From Marinithermofilum abyssi (GTDB lineage Bacteria; Bacillota; Bacilli; Thermoactinomycetales; DSM-45169), in assembly GCF_014641195.1 (NCBI RefSeq), contig NZ_BMHQ01000006.1, forward strand, positions 1-64,000: a DNA stretch of 64,000 bases, written 5' to 3'. The notes under the pieces were generated by a model, which searched no databases, was not told where the DNA came from, and saw nothing but the letters and a program-made list of their open reading frames with translations. Shown here piece by piece: positions 43,077 through 52,643 of this stretch (the stretch's first letter is position 1; every line of letters begins with the position of its first letter). The position numbers were made by a program, and so were the translations under genes.

Positions 43077-44815
43077 GATCCTTGCGTGCTCGCCTCACCA
43101 TCATGTTTCTTTTGTTGGTGGGGCTATCCGTGTTGGGTTCGGGGGTTTTTGTTTCACTGCTGCTCAAGGCGTCGTACATCGATTCCTTGACGGATCGGTT
43201 GACCAAAGAAGGGTATTTGTTGGCAGGTACGATAGATTGGTCGGAAGCGGAAAAAAATCCGAGGCGTTTTCAAAAGCAGGCCCAAGTCAATGGGAAAGCA
43301 TTGAAGGCCCGTGTAACCCTGATTAACCGGGATGGGACGGTGCTGGGAGATTCCCAGGAGGATCCGCGCCAGATGGGCAATTTGCGGCGGGATCGAGAAG
43401 TGCAAAAAGTATTGCGGAAGAAAACAGGCTACACCCGCGTAACGACCAAAGACCGCTTGCATGTCTATATCCCTGTCCAGCAGGACGGACAAGTGCTTGG
43501 TGTCATTCGCCTATCGCTGTTCTTGGAAAACATCAATCGATCCTTGAGCCAGGTTTGGTTTTCTTTGATCGGGGGGTTGGCGATGGCCTATGTAGCGGCT
43601 GCTTTGCTGGGATCGAGAATCGCATCACGGATCACCAAGCCGATCGAAGAGATTACCCAAGTCGCAGTGGATATCGCCCGGGACCGGTATTACCGTCGGG
43701 TTTCCGTGAAGGAGCGGGATGAAATCGGCCGCCTGGGCTCAGCGATCAACCGGATGGCGGCGGGGTTGAAAAATCAGCTGGACATCATCCGCAAAAGTGA
43801 GCGGCGGTTGATTTCCGTGATTGAAACAATGGAAAGCGGCTTGTTGCTGGTCGATGCGGAGCGGCGGGTCAATCTGGCCAACCAGGCTATCCACCGTTTT
43901 TACGACTTAAAGCCGGGAGAGCTGGTCAACAAAATCCTTCCCCGGCGGGCAGTGTTTCATGAACTGCATACGCTGTTGGATCGGTGTTTGTACAGCGGGG
44001 AGCGGATTCGCGAAGAGTTGCACCTGTATTACCCGGAAGAACGCATCCTCGAAGCCAGTCTGACGCCCATCTGGGGGGAGAGCGAGGGCATGGGGGTAGT
44101 GGTATTGCTGCACGATATCACCCCGATCCGCCGGTTGGAAAAGATGCGGACAGATTTTGTTGCCAATGTATCCCATGAATTAAAAACGCCGGTTACCTCT
44201 CTTCGGGGATTTGCGGAAACCTTATTGGACGGAGCGGATGAAGATCCTCAAATGCGTCGTGAATTCCTGGAAATTATCCAAGCCGAAAGTTTACGGTTGG
44301 AGCGGTTGATCGGTGACTTGTTGGACCTATCCCGCATCGAGTCCAAAAAATTGAGTCTCAACTTGCAGGAAATACCGATCCACGAGCTCATCCAATCGAT
44401 TGTGAAAACCGTGGAAAAGCAAATCAAGAAAAAGGATCTGGAGCTGCAAGTGAAGGTGGATGGAACATTTTCTGTCCGGGTGGACAAAGACCGTTTTTCT
44501 CAGATTTTGATCAACCTTCTGTCCAACTCGATGGCTTACACACCCGCAGGAGGAAAGATCACCGTTTCAGCCGGAAAGGAAGGCGAGGAGTGGGTGGTTT
44601 CCGTGGCAGATACCGGAATCGGGATTCCTGAAGAGGATTTGCCGCGCATTTTTGAGCGGTTCTATCGGGTGGACAAAGCCCGTTCCCGACAGTCGGGAGG
44701 AACAGGCCTGGGACTTGCGATTGTCAAGCATTTGGTAGAAGTGCATCATGGAAAGATCCATGTGAAAAGCCAAGTCGGCAAAGGAACGGAGTTTATCTTG
44801 CGGTTTCCCTTATAA
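43073..44815 (+). CDS. phoR: PhoR, phosphate-response sensor histidine kinase
   Basis: A 580-residue membrane sensor kinase. Layout: transmembrane helix 1 (~12-34), an extracytoplasmic sensor stretch (~35-160), transmembrane helix 2 (~161-182), HAMP (~184-236), PAS (~245-350), then the His kinase: NVSHELKTPVTSLRGFAETL with the phosphorylated His near residue 368, and an ATPase domain with LLSNSMAYTPAGG (N box), VADTGIGIPEEDLPRIFERFYR (G1) and GGTGLGLAIVKHLVEVH (G2). The start overlaps phoP by four bases (ATGA), so the two proteins are coupled. Phosphate sensing probably needs the Pst-PhoU complex encoded 520 bp downstream. Confidence 0.93.
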   Translation: MRSLRARLTIMFLLLVGLSVLGSGVFVSLLLKASYIDSLTDRLTKEGYLLAGTIDWSEAEKNPRRFQKQAQVNGKALKARVTLINRDGTVLGDSQEDPRQMGNLRRDREVQKVLRKKTGYTRVTTKDRLHVYIPVQQDGQVLGVIRLSLFLENINRSLSQVWFSLIGGLAMAYVAAALLGSRIASRITKPIEEITQVAVDIARDRYYRRVSVKERDEIGRLGSAINRMAAGLKNQLDIIRKSERRLISVIETMESGLLLVDAERRVNLANQAIHRFYDLKPGELVNKILPRRAVFHELHTLLDRCLYSGERIREELHLYYPEERILEASLTPIWGESEGMGVVVLLHDITPIRRLEKMRTDFVANVSHELKTPVTSLRGFAETLLDGADEDPQMRREFLEIIQAESLRLERLIGDLLDLSRIESKKLSLNLQEIPIHELIQSIVKTVEKQIKKKDLELQVKVDGTFSVRVDKDRFSQILINLLSNSMAYTPAGGKITVSAGKEGEEWVVSVADTGIGIPEEDLPRIFERFYRVDKARSRQSGGTGLGLAIVKHLVEVHHGKIHVKSQVGKGTEFILRFPL

Positions 44816-44844
44816 ACCATAAGCATCCAGAGGGAGACGGAGGC

Positions 44845-45209
44845 TGCTGATAAAGTCTTAGAAGTTGTATAGTAGAGCAGCTACTTTGAACGACGTACCT
44901 GGGACTAAGACAAATAAGCGGCGCATAGCACGACCCGGGAGCTTGCGACCAAGGCGTGATGTGTGCCCTGTGGGTGCTTGTGCCCGTAGGTGCGCATCGA
45001 GCATGTTCTTTGGCTTGCGCCTCGGTCACCGTTGGTCACTGTCCCCCCTAGGGCCTTTCGTCGGGCTTAGTGTCGCACAGTCACGCTATATTTTAGGAGT
45101 GATAGTCCGACATCTCTAATCGCAAAGGGAGCGACGGGTAAAAAGGGGATTCGCTGTTTGACCGGACATGTTTGTCATTCATGTACACCCATGATCGGGT
45201 GTTTTTTTT
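44845..45209 (+). repeat. Dispersed intergenic repeat, copy B
   Basis: A 365-bp stretch that shares ordered blocks with 27808-28180: GCTGATAAAGTC (44846), CTTTGAACGACGTACCT (44884), CCTGTGGGTGC (44967), GTCACGCTAT (45080), TTTGTCAT (45170), GGGTGTTTTT. This copy ends in a proper terminator (ACACCC/GGGTGT plus eight T), whereas copy A has only a decayed version. A supported protein-coding gene is not present in it. Confidence 0.7.
45185..45209 (+). terminator. Intrinsic terminator at the end of repeat copy B
   Basis: ACACCC-atgatc-GGGTGT followed by eight T; serves phoPR read-through or an RNA made from the repeat. Confidence 0.8.
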
Positions 45210-45228
45210 ATCCCCGTTTCCCGATGCC

Positions 45229-45282
45229 TTTACAAAACCTTAACAATCCATTCATTCTAGGGCAAAAGTCTACCTCTATAGT
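45229..45282 (+). promoter_or_regulatory. PhoP boxes and promoter of the pst operon
   Basis: TTTACA (45229), TTAACA (45240) and TTCATT (45251) are spaced exactly 11 bp apart, the arrangement of PhoP-P boxes (TT(A/T/C)ACA every 11 bp). TATAGT at 45277-45282 is the -10. The -35 is absent, as expected for a PhoP-activated promoter. Confidence 0.85.
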
Positions 45283-45337
45283 CGTAATCAGTGAGACATA
45301 GAAAACAAAACGACTTTCTCTAGGGGGAAACGAGGTT

Positions 45338-46282
45338 ATGTGGAAGAAAAGCATGTTGATCGCCGGAGTTGTAGCAATGTCCATCTCCGTATTTGCAGGT
45401 TGCTCTTCCAATGCAGGCCAAGGCAGCGGGGGTGGAAACGGCAGCGGCCTCTCCGGTGAAATCAAGATTGACGGTTCCAGCACCGTGTATCCTATTTCCC
45501 AAGCGGTAGCTGAAGAATTTATGAAAGAAAATCCCGGGGTAAACGTCACGGTTTCCCAGTCCGGTACCGGTGGCGGCTTTGAAAAATGGGCCAAGAAAGA
45601 AACGGACCTCAGCGACGCTTCCCGTCCGATTAAAGATGATGAAAAAGCGGCCGCAGAAAAAGCCGGTCGCAAGCCGGTCGAAATCCCGGTCGCATATGAC
45701 GGAATTTCCGTTGTGGTGAACAAGAAAAACAACTTTGTGGATAATCTGACCTTTGATCAGCTGAAGAAAATTTGGGAGCCCAACAGCAAGGTGAAAACCT
45801 GGAAAGATGTCAACCCGAAATGGCCAGACAAGCCGATCAAACTGTACGGCCCGGGAACCTCTTCCGGAACCTTTGACTTCTTCACCGAAAAAGTGGTGGG
45901 TGAAGAGGGCAAAAGCCGTACCGACTACACCCAAAGTGAAGATGACAACACCCTGGTACAAGGGGTTGCCGGTGACGAGTTCGCCTTGGGTTACTTCGGA
46001 TACGCCTACTATGAAGAAAACAAAGACCAACTGAAAGTCGTCAAAGTGGATGGCGGTAAAGGGGCAATCGAACCGAGTCAAGATACCATCAGAGACACCT
46101 CCTACCCGTTGTCTCGTCCGATCTTCGTCTACGCAGACCAGAACGACCTGAAGAAGAAAGAAATTCAGGAGTTCCTGAAGTATTACCTGACCGTGGGTAA
46201 AGAGCTCGTCTCTGAAGTGGGCTTCATCCCGCTGCCGGATGAAGAGTACAAAAAAGGTTTGGATCAGCTTCAAAGCAAGTAA
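45338..46282 (+). CDS. pstS: Phosphate ABC transporter substrate-binding lipoprotein PstS
   Basis: A 314-residue lipoprotein: signal sequence with lipobox VFAGC (Cys22), a Gly/Ser-rich linker, then the PstS fold beginning IKIDGSSTVYPISQAVAEEFM, with the phosphate-binding patterns VSQSGTGGGF, DASRP and GPGTSSGTFDFF. It captures phosphate outside the membrane and passes it to PstCA. RBS GGGGGAAACG precedes ATG 45338. A hairpin between pstS and pstC probably keeps PstS in excess over the membrane parts. Confidence 0.96.
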   Translation: MWKKSMLIAGVVAMSISVFAGCSSNAGQGSGGGNGSGLSGEIKIDGSSTVYPISQAVAEEFMKENPGVNVTVSQSGTGGGFEKWAKKETDLSDASRPIKDDEKAAAEKAGRKPVEIPVAYDGISVVVNKKNNFVDNLTFDQLKKIWEPNSKVKTWKDVNPKWPDKPIKLYGPGTSSGTFDFFTEKVVGEEGKSRTDYTQSEDDNTLVQGVAGDEFALGYFGYAYYEENKDQLKVVKVDGGKGAIEPSQDTIRDTSYPLSRPIFVYADQNDLKKKEIQEFLKYYLTVGKELVSEVGFIPLPDEEYKKGLDQLQSK

Positions 46283-46321
46283 GCCTTTGGTAGATTGACG
46301 ATAGACGGCTTGACAAGGGTG

Positions 46322-46373
46322 TGTGTGGCTCCTCTCCCTGCCTAAATCTGGCGGGAGAGGTAGCCACATTTTG
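46322..46373 (+). terminator. Hairpin between pstS and pstC
   Basis: GTGGC..CTCTCCC..GCC with GGC..GGGAGAG..GCCAC, followed by ATTTT. Likely partial terminator or RNA-stabilising stem after pstS. Confidence 0.65.
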
Positions 46374-46403
46374 GCATGTTATTGGGAAGGGAGAGTCAAA
46401 GTG

Positions 46404-47351
46404 ATGATGCAATCAGGTCAATCCGGCGAGGGTGTTATGGCCGGCAGCCGGTTTAAAAAAGAGCGTTCCCTACGAACGGTATGGGAATGGATGATTCCCA
46501 AGCTGTTGTTCATCTGTGCATTGTTGTCTGTGGTGACTACCATCGGAATCATCTTTACTCTGTTGTCTGAGACCTTGTCCTTCTTTCAAAAAATCCCTTT
46601 TATCGACTTTATCACCGGCACCAAATGGACGGCCCTGTTCTCTGAAAGTCAACGCTCTTTTGGGGTGCTGCCCTTGATCACCGGCACCCTGCTGGTAACG
46701 GTAACGGCAGCAATCGTTGCTGTGCCTCTCGGCTTGGCAAGTGCGATCTATCTGAGCGAATATGCACCGAGCCGTGTTCGTCGCGTCTTGAAGCCGGTTT
46801 TGGAGATTCTGGCAGGAATCCCCACGATCGTATACGGCTTTTTTGCGCTCACCTTCGTGACACCGCTGTTGCGTTCGTTCATACCCGAAATGGGTGTCTT
46901 CAACGCCCTCAGTGCTGGTATCGTCGTGGGGATCATGATTATCCCCATGATTGCATCCCTGAGTGAAGATGCCATGAGCTCCGTTCCCCGCAATATCCGG
47001 GAGGCGGCATTGGCCATGGGTTCTACCCGGTTGGAGGTATCCTTCCGTGTGGTTTTGCCCGCTGCATTGTCCGGTATTGTCGCCTCGTTCGTGCTCGGTA
47101 TCTCGCGGGCCATCGGGGAAACGATGATCGTTACCATCGCAGCTGGGGCTACCCCCAACATGACCTTGAATCCGACGGACTCCATTCAAACCATGACCGC
47201 CTATATTGTGCAGGCTGCCTTCGGCGATATCAGCACGGGCGGGATTGTGTACCAATCCATCTATGCGGTGGGAATGACCCTGTTTCTCTTCACCTTGGTT
47301 ATGAATTTACTGGCACAGTTTATCTCCCGCCGCTTTAAGGAGGAGTACTAA
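46404..47351 (+). CDS. pstC: Phosphate ABC transporter permease PstC
   Basis: A 315-residue permease with six hydrophobic helices and the EAA loop EAALAMGSTRLEVSFRVVLPAALSG near residue 200. The N-terminus is cytoplasmic and positively charged (RFKKERSLR). Starts at GTG 46401 or ATG 46404 both follow GGGAAGGGAG; I list the ATG. The stop codon overlaps the pstA start (TAATG). Confidence 0.94.
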   Translation: MMQSGQSGEGVMAGSRFKKERSLRTVWEWMIPKLLFICALLSVVTTIGIIFTLLSETLSFFQKIPFIDFITGTKWTALFSESQRSFGVLPLITGTLLVTVTAAIVAVPLGLASAIYLSEYAPSRVRRVLKPVLEILAGIPTIVYGFFALTFVTPLLRSFIPEMGVFNALSAGIVVGIMIIPMIASLSEDAMSSVPRNIREAALAMGSTRLEVSFRVVLPAALSGIVASFVLGISRAIGETMIVTIAAGATPNMTLNPTDSIQTMTAYIVQAAFGDISTGGIVYQSIYAVGMTLFLFTLVMNLLAQFISRRFKEEY

Positions 47352-48289
47352 TGAGCACGGATGAAGCAGTGATTCGTCAAGCGTCCAAAAACCGCGTTTC
47401 CGCCAATCATCAGGATTGGGCCAAAAAAGAGCGAACGGTCCGTGTTCTTTATCGCCGATTCAAAAACAAATTGGCGCACGGGGTGTTTTTGCTGGCCACG
47501 TTGGTAGGCGTGGCCGTGCTAGCCGTGCTGATCACGGATATCGTTCAAACCGGCTGGAAGTGGCTGAGTGCGGACTTCTTCAATAATTTCGCCTCCCGGC
47601 TGCCGGAACGTTCCGGGATTAAGGCGGCCTTTTGGGGCTCCTTGTGGATGTTGGGTGTAACCGCTCCGCTGACTTTTATTTTGGGTGTGGCCACGGCTCT
47701 GTATATGGAAGAATACGCACCGAAAAACGGGTTTACCCGGTTTATCCAGTTGAACATTAGCAACCTGGCGGGCGTTCCCTCCATCGTGTTCGGGATTCTG
47801 GGATTGACGCTGTTTGTTCGCGGGATGGCACTTGGAAAAAGTGTGTTGGCCGGTTCGTTGACCATGACGCTGTTGATTCTTCCCGTGGTGATTGTGGCCG
47901 CCCGGGAAGCGATCGCCGGGGTCCCGAACTCCCTGCGGCAAGCTTCCTATGCGATGGGAGCGACCAAGTGGCAAACCATTCAAAAAGTGGTGCTGCCCTA
48001 TTCGATGCCGGGGATTTTGACGGGGACCATTTTGGCACTGTCCCGTGCAGTAGGTGAAACAGCCCCGTTGATCATGGTGGGTGCGGTGACGTTTATCGCC
48101 TTTACTCCGGGATATGTATTGGATCCCTTTACGGTGATGCCTATCCAGATCTATCGGTGGATTAGCGAACCACAGACTGCGTTCCATGAACTGGCCGCTG
48201 CAGGGATCATCGTCTTGCTGGCGATGTTGCTTACCATGAACGCATTGGCAGTGTTCCTGCGAAACAAATTCCAGCGGAGAGACGGTTAA
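47351..48289 (+). CDS. pstA: Phosphate ABC transporter permease PstA
   Basis: A 312-residue permease with six helices and the EAA loop [28 protein letters not shown] near residue 195; the stretch [18 protein letters not shown] is characteristic of PstA. It forms the channel with PstC. Start ATG 47351 overlaps the stop of pstC by one base, and GGAGG is just upstream. A conspicuous run of charged residues precedes the first helix. Confidence 0.95.
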   Translation: MSTDEAVIRQASKNRVSANHQDWAKKERTVRVLYRRFKNKLAHGVFLLATLVGVAVLAVLITDIVQTGWKWLSADFFNNFASRLPERSGIKAAFWGSLWMLGVTAPLTFILGVATALYMEEYAPKNGFTRFIQLNISNLAGVPSIVFGILGLTLFVRGMALGKSVLAGSLTMTLLILPVVIVAAREAIAGVPNSLRQASYAMGATKWQTIQKVVLPYSMPGILTGTILALSRAVGETAPLIMVGAVTFIAFTPGYVLDPFTVMPIQIYRWISEPQTAFHELAAAGIIVLLAMLLTMNALAVFLRNKFQRRDG

Positions 48290-48302
48290 GGGGGAGTTAC
48301 CA

Positions 48303-49076
48303 GTGAGTGAAGCAGTGATGACCAAACAAGCGATTGAAGTGAAAAACCTGAATCTGTATTATGGTGAAAAGCAGGCCTTGAAAGAGATATCCATGGATGT
48401 GGATGAGAATACCGTGACCGCTCTGATCGGCCCTTCGGGCTGCGGAAAGTCGACCTTTCTCCGTACGCTCAATCGGATGAACGACCTGATTCCCGGCGTT
48501 CGGATCGAGGGCGAGATCCAACTCCACGGGGAAAACATCTACAGCAAAAACATCGACGTGGAAGTGCTGCGGAAGCGGGTGGGAATGGTATTTCAAGCAC
48601 CCAACCCGTTCCCCAAGAGCATTTATGACAACGTGGCTTACGGACCCCGTATTCACGGAATCAAGAGCAAAAAAGTGCTGGATGAAATCGTGGAAAAAAG
48701 CTTGCGGGGAGCGGCTCTGTGGGATGAAGTGAAAGACCGCTTGAAGGACCGGGCCACCGGCCTGTCCGGCGGACAGCAGCAACGTCTCTGCATCGCTCGC
48801 GCCCTCGCAGTGGAACCGGAAATCGTGTTGATGGATGAGCCGACATCCGCTCTGGACCCCATCTCCACCTCTAAGATCGAAGAGCTGGTTCAAGAGTTGA
48901 AAAAGAAGTATACGATTGTCATCGTGACCCACAACATGCAGCAAGCGGCTCGGATCTCCGATAAGACGGCGTTCTTCCTGAACGGGGAACTGATCGAGTA
49001 TGACGATACCAAGACCTTGTTCTCCAACCCGAAAAATCAGAAGACCGAAGACTATATTACAGGTCGTTTCGGTTAA
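48303..49076 (+). CDS. pstB: Phosphate ABC transporter ATP-binding protein PstB
   Basis: A 257-residue ATPase: Walker [13 protein letters not shown] near residue 44, signature [15 protein letters not shown] near 158 and Walker [15 protein letters not shown] near 180. The [17 protein letters not shown] stretch is PstB-specific. GTG 48303 follows GGGGGAG. It powers phosphate import and, with PhoU, signals to PhoR in several bacteria. Confidence 0.97.
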   Translation: MSEAVMTKQAIEVKNLNLYYGEKQALKEISMDVDENTVTALIGPSGCGKSTFLRTLNRMNDLIPGVRIEGEIQLHGENIYSKNIDVEVLRKRVGMVFQAPNPFPKSIYDNVAYGPRIHGIKSKKVLDEIVEKSLRGAALWDEVKDRLKDRATGLSGGQQQRLCIARALAVEPEIVLMDEPTSALDPISTSKIEELVQELKKKYTIVIVTHNMQQAARISDKTAFFLNGELIEYDDTKTLFSNPKNQKTEDYITGRFG

Positions 49077-49091
49077 GAAAGGGGCTCAAAC

Positions 49092-49760
49092 ATGGAACGG
49101 CAATTCGATCAGTCTCTGAAAGAAGTGAAACGTCTACTCTTGGAGATGGGGGAAAAACTGGAGATTGCCATCGACAAGTCGGTTAAATCTCTCGCGTCCC
49201 TGAATGGGATCATGGCTCGGGACGTGTTGGAAAAGGATCATAAGATCGATGAATTGGAAGACCGCATCGATGAAAAAGTGGCCCAACTCATCGCCACCCA
49301 GCAGCCGGTGGCCAAAGATCTCCGCAAACTGATCGCAGCCATGAAAATCGCTTCCGATATGGAACGTATGGCGGATTTGGCAGCCAATGTGGCTGAAGTG
49401 ACCGTCTATTTTGTGGAAAACGACCTGAAGCTTTTCACAGAGCTGAAAGATATCCCAAACATGGCACGGATTACACAAAAAATGGTGCACGACGGGATTA
49501 ACAGCTACATCGACGGCAATGTGGAAATGTCGAAAAAAATGGCTCAAACCGATGATCAAGTGGACGACCTGTACGAAAAAGTGGTGAAAGAGCTGTTGCA
49601 AATGGTTTTCCACAAAGTCGAAAGCACCGATGCAGAAAAAGATGTCGCCCTCCGTCTCTGCTTTGTCGCCCGTTACCTGGAACGGATCGCCGATCACGCG
49701 ACCAACATCGGCGAAAGCATCGTCTATATCGAGACCGGTAAACGGGTGGATTTGAACTGA
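49092..49760 (+). CDS. phoU: PhoU, phosphate signalling protein
   Basis: A 222-residue all-helical protein of two PhoU repeats (residues ~5-105 and ~110-215), each with a metal-binding E/D-rich segment (DHKIDELEDRIDEKVAQ and DDQVDDLYEKVVKELL). It links the Pst transporter to PhoR in phosphate-replete cells. RBS AAAGGGGC precedes ATG 49092. The presence of PhoU in the pst operon contrasts with B. subtilis, whose pst operon lacks a phoU at this position. Confidence 0.94.
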   Translation: MERQFDQSLKEVKRLLLEMGEKLEIAIDKSVKSLASLNGIMARDVLEKDHKIDELEDRIDEKVAQLIATQQPVAKDLRKLIAAMKIASDMERMADLAANVAEVTVYFVENDLKLFTELKDIPNMARITQKMVHDGINSYIDGNVEMSKKMAQTDDQVDDLYEKVVKELLQMVFHKVESTDAEKDVALRLCFVARYLERIADHATNIGESIVYIETGKRVDLN

Positions 49761-49780
49761 AAAGCTATGGATGAACCAAA

Positions 49781-49812
49781 CAGTAGCTCTAGATAGAGCT
49801 GCTGTTTTTTTT
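49781..49812 (+). terminator. Intrinsic terminator of the pst operon
   Basis: CAGTAGCTC/GAGCTGCTG with a six-base loop (one G-U pair), followed by eight T. Confidence 0.92.
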
Positions 49813-49983
49813 CAGGTGCTTTCGACGTGGTTTAGTTATATCACGGGAGAAAAGGGAGCCGACAATCTCTTTTTCTTTTCCCTTGCCCTTTCTGGAAGTC
49901 CCGCAATGCCTCATGATACAATAAACCTGTTCATTTTCACGAACGGAACCATCTTTTACGAATGGAGAAGCGGAGGCGCGTTC

Positions 49984-52626
49984 ATGGATAAACTGGTCTT
50001 GATCGACGGGAACAGTATTGCGTTTCGGGCGTTTTATGCACTGCCCCTTTTGACCAACAGCGCAGGAACTTACACCAATGCGGTGTATGGATTTACCATG
50101 ATGTTGATGAAGGTGCTGGAAGAAGAGAGGCCGACCCATATGTTGGTTGCCTTCGATGCGGGCAAAACCACCTTTCGGCATAAAGATTATCAAGAGTATA
50201 AAGGAAAGCGGGAGAAAACCCCCGATGAGCTGTCCGAGCAGATTCCCTTAATCAAAGAGGTGCTGGATGCCTTTGGCATTCATCATTTCGAGCTGGAGGG
50301 ATATGAGGCGGACGATATTATCGGCACATTGGCCAGGGAAGCGGATCAAAAAGGAATTCCCGTTACGATTGTGTCCGGAGACAAAGATTTGCTCCAACTC
50401 GTTACTGACGGAGTTCAGGTGCTTCTTACCCGCAAGGGTGTGACGGAGACGGAAAAGTACGATGTTCAAGGGGTAAAGGATCGTTACGGCTTGGAGCCGA
50501 AGCAAGTGATCGACCTGAAGGGGCTGATGGGAGATACTTCCGACAATATTCCCGGGATTCCCGGCGTAGGGGAAAAAACAGCCCTCAAGCTGCTGCATCA
50601 GTTTGGTACGGTGGAAAATGTCTTGGATCATCTAGCAGATCTGCCAGGCAAAAAACTGAAAGAACGTGTAGCGGAACATCAGGAGCAGGCGCGGGTCAGC
50701 AAAGAATTGGCGACGATTTACTGCGAGGTGCCGATGGAGATTTCGATTCAAGACATCAGCTATACTCCTTTTGATCCGGAAAGAGTAGCCCCCTTATTCA
50801 AACGGTTGGAATTTAAAACCTTGTTGGAAAAAGTGCAGGCAGACGGTCCGGAGGCACCGGAAGAACTGGAAGCGATCCGGTATCATATCGTGACGGCGGA
50901 AGATCAGGATGAATGGGAGCCGCTCCTGAAACAGGACTGCTTGGCGCTGTTTGTCGAGTTGACGGAGGAAAATTATCATAAGGCCGAAGTGATCGGGATG
51001 GCGCTTTCCGATGGGAAAGAATACCTGTATATTCCACTGGAAACCGCCATGCAGTGGGAATCGTTGCAAAAGTGGCTGGCAGATGAGCGGCAAGAAAAAA
51101 TCGTGTATGATGTGAAGCGGACACGAGTGGCATTGAAGCGGCGAGGTTTGGAATTTAAAGGATATGTCTTCGATCTGCTCTTGGCTTCCTATCTTACCAA
51201 TCCGTCGGAGTCCGGGCATGAGCTCGCCGATATTGTGGAACGGAAACTGGATGGCTCCCTTCCCGCCGATGAAAAGGTGTACGGAAAAGGGGCCAAACGC
51301 CGTCAACTGGAAGGGGAGGAGTTGGCGGAACACCTGGCTCGTAAGACATCGGCGATGATTCGGCTTTATCCCGTGCTGGAAGAAGAGCTGAAGGAAGCAG
51401 AGTTGGACGAACTTTTTTACGATCTGGAGCTGCCGGTGGCGGATGTATTGGCCCGCATGGAATGGCACGGAGTCAAAGTAGATCGGGAGCGGTTAAAAGC
51501 CCTCGGAGAAGAGTTGCAGCAGCAGTTGGACGAACTGACCGACAAGATCTACGATTTGGCGGGAACGGAGTTTAACATCAATTCTCCCAAACAGCTGGGG
51601 GAAATTCTGTTTGACAAGCTGGGGCTGCCGGTGTTGAAAAAGACCAAGACGGGCTACTCCACCAGTGCCGATGTGCTGGAGAGGCTGGCTCCCCAGCATG
51701 AGATCGTGGAGCAAATTCTCCATTACCGCCAAGTAGGGAAGCTGATCTCCACGTATGTGGAAGGATTGCTGAAAGAGATTTATCCGGAAACAGGCAAGAT
51801 TCACACCCGTTTCAATCAAACGATTACCGCCACCGGAAGGCTGAGCAGTACCGATCCCAACCTGCAGAACATCCCGATCCGGCTGGAGGAAGGACGGCGC
51901 ATTCGCCAGGTATTTGTCCCCTCGGAAAAAGGGTGGTACATTCTGGCGGCCGACTACTCACAAATTGAACTCCGGGTGCTGGCCCATTTGTCCAAAGATG
52001 AAAATCTAATGGCGGCTTTCCGGAAGGACATGGATATTCATACAAAAACGGCGATGGATGTATTTGGTGTATCGGAGGATGAGGTGACCCCGTTGATGCG
52101 CCGTCAGGCCAAAGCGGTTAACTTCGGGATTGTTTACGGGATCAGCGATTACGGATTGTCCCAAAACCTGAATATCCCGCGAAAAGAAGCGGCTGCTTTT
52201 ATTGAGCGTTATTTTGAAAGCTATCCGGGAGTCAAGCGCTACATGGACGAAACCGTGCAGCAGGCCAAAAAACAGGGGTATGTCACCACTATGCTGAACC
52301 GTCGGCGTTATCTGCCGGACATCAACTCCCGCAACTTCAATCGGCGCAGTTTTGCTGAACGGACGGCGATGAACACGCCGATTCAGGGTACGGCGGCGGA
52401 TATCATCAAAAAAGCGATGGTACGCATGGATGAGGTGTTGCGGGAAGAAGGGCTGAAAGCTCGAATGTTGCTGCAGGTTCACGATGAATTGATTTTTGAA
52501 GCGCCGGAAGAAGAGTTGGCGACACTGTCCCGGCTGGTGCAACAAGTGATGGAGGAACCGGTGGAGCTGTCCGTTCCCCTGAAAGTGGATGTGAACACTG
52601 GGGAAACATGGTATGAAGCAAAGTGA
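49984..52626 (+). CDS. polA: DNA polymerase I
   Basis: An 880-residue enzyme for Okazaki-fragment processing and repair. The N-terminal 5'-3' exonuclease domain (residues ~1-290) has the conserved EADDIIGTLA and GDKDLLQLV. The middle 3'-5' exonuclease-like domain (~300-470) lacks the DxE pair (FVELTEENY), so proofreading is probably absent, as in Bacillus enzymes. The polymerase domain carries ADYSQIELRVLAH (motif A, near 655), RRQAKAVNFGIVYG (B) and QVHDELIFE (C, near 828). ATG 49984 follows GAAGCGGAGG; an open stretch back to 49771 has no start site. Confidence 0.97.
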   Translation: MDKLVLIDGNSIAFRAFYALPLLTNSAGTYTNAVYGFTMMLMKVLEEERPTHMLVAFDAGKTTFRHKDYQEYKGKREKTPDELSEQIPLIKEVLDAFGIHHFELEGYEADDIIGTLAREADQKGIPVTIVSGDKDLLQLVTDGVQVLLTRKGVTETEKYDVQGVKDRYGLEPKQVIDLKGLMGDTSDNIPGIPGVGEKTALKLLHQFGTVENVLDHLADLPGKKLKERVAEHQEQARVSKELATIYCEVPMEISIQDISYTPFDPERVAPLFKRLEFKTLLEKVQADGPEAPEELEAIRYHIVTAEDQDEWEPLLKQDCLALFVELTEENYHKAEVIGMALSDGKEYLYIPLETAMQWESLQKWLADERQEKIVYDVKRTRVALKRRGLEFKGYVFDLLLASYLTNPSESGHELADIVERKLDGSLPADEKVYGKGAKRRQLEGEELAEHLARKTSAMIRLYPVLEEELKEAELDELFYDLELPVADVLARMEWHGVKVDRERLKALGEELQQQLDELTDKIYDLAGTEFNINSPKQLGEILFDKLGLPVLKKTKTGYSTSADVLERLAPQHEIVEQILHYRQVGKLISTYVEGLLKEIYPETGKIHTRFNQTITATGRLSSTDPNLQNIPIRLEEGRRIRQVFVPSEKGWYILAADYSQIELRVLAHLSKDENLMAAFRKDMDIHTKTAMDVFGVSEDEVTPLMRRQAKAVNFGIVYGISDYGLSQNLNIPRKEAAAFIERYFESYPGVKRYMDETVQQAKKQGYVTTMLNRRRYLPDINSRNFNRRSFAERTAMNTPIQGTAADIIKKAMVRMDEVLREEGLKARMLLQVHDELIFEAPEEELATLSRLVQQVMEEPVELSVPLKVDVNTGETWYEAK

Positions 52627-52643
52627 CAGGGAGAGAAGAAGAC

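Noticed and set aside
49771-49983. 71-residue N-terminal extension of DNA polymerase I
   Set aside because: It begins inside the pst terminator, and the ATG at 49984 has a good ribosome site and the family's usual start.
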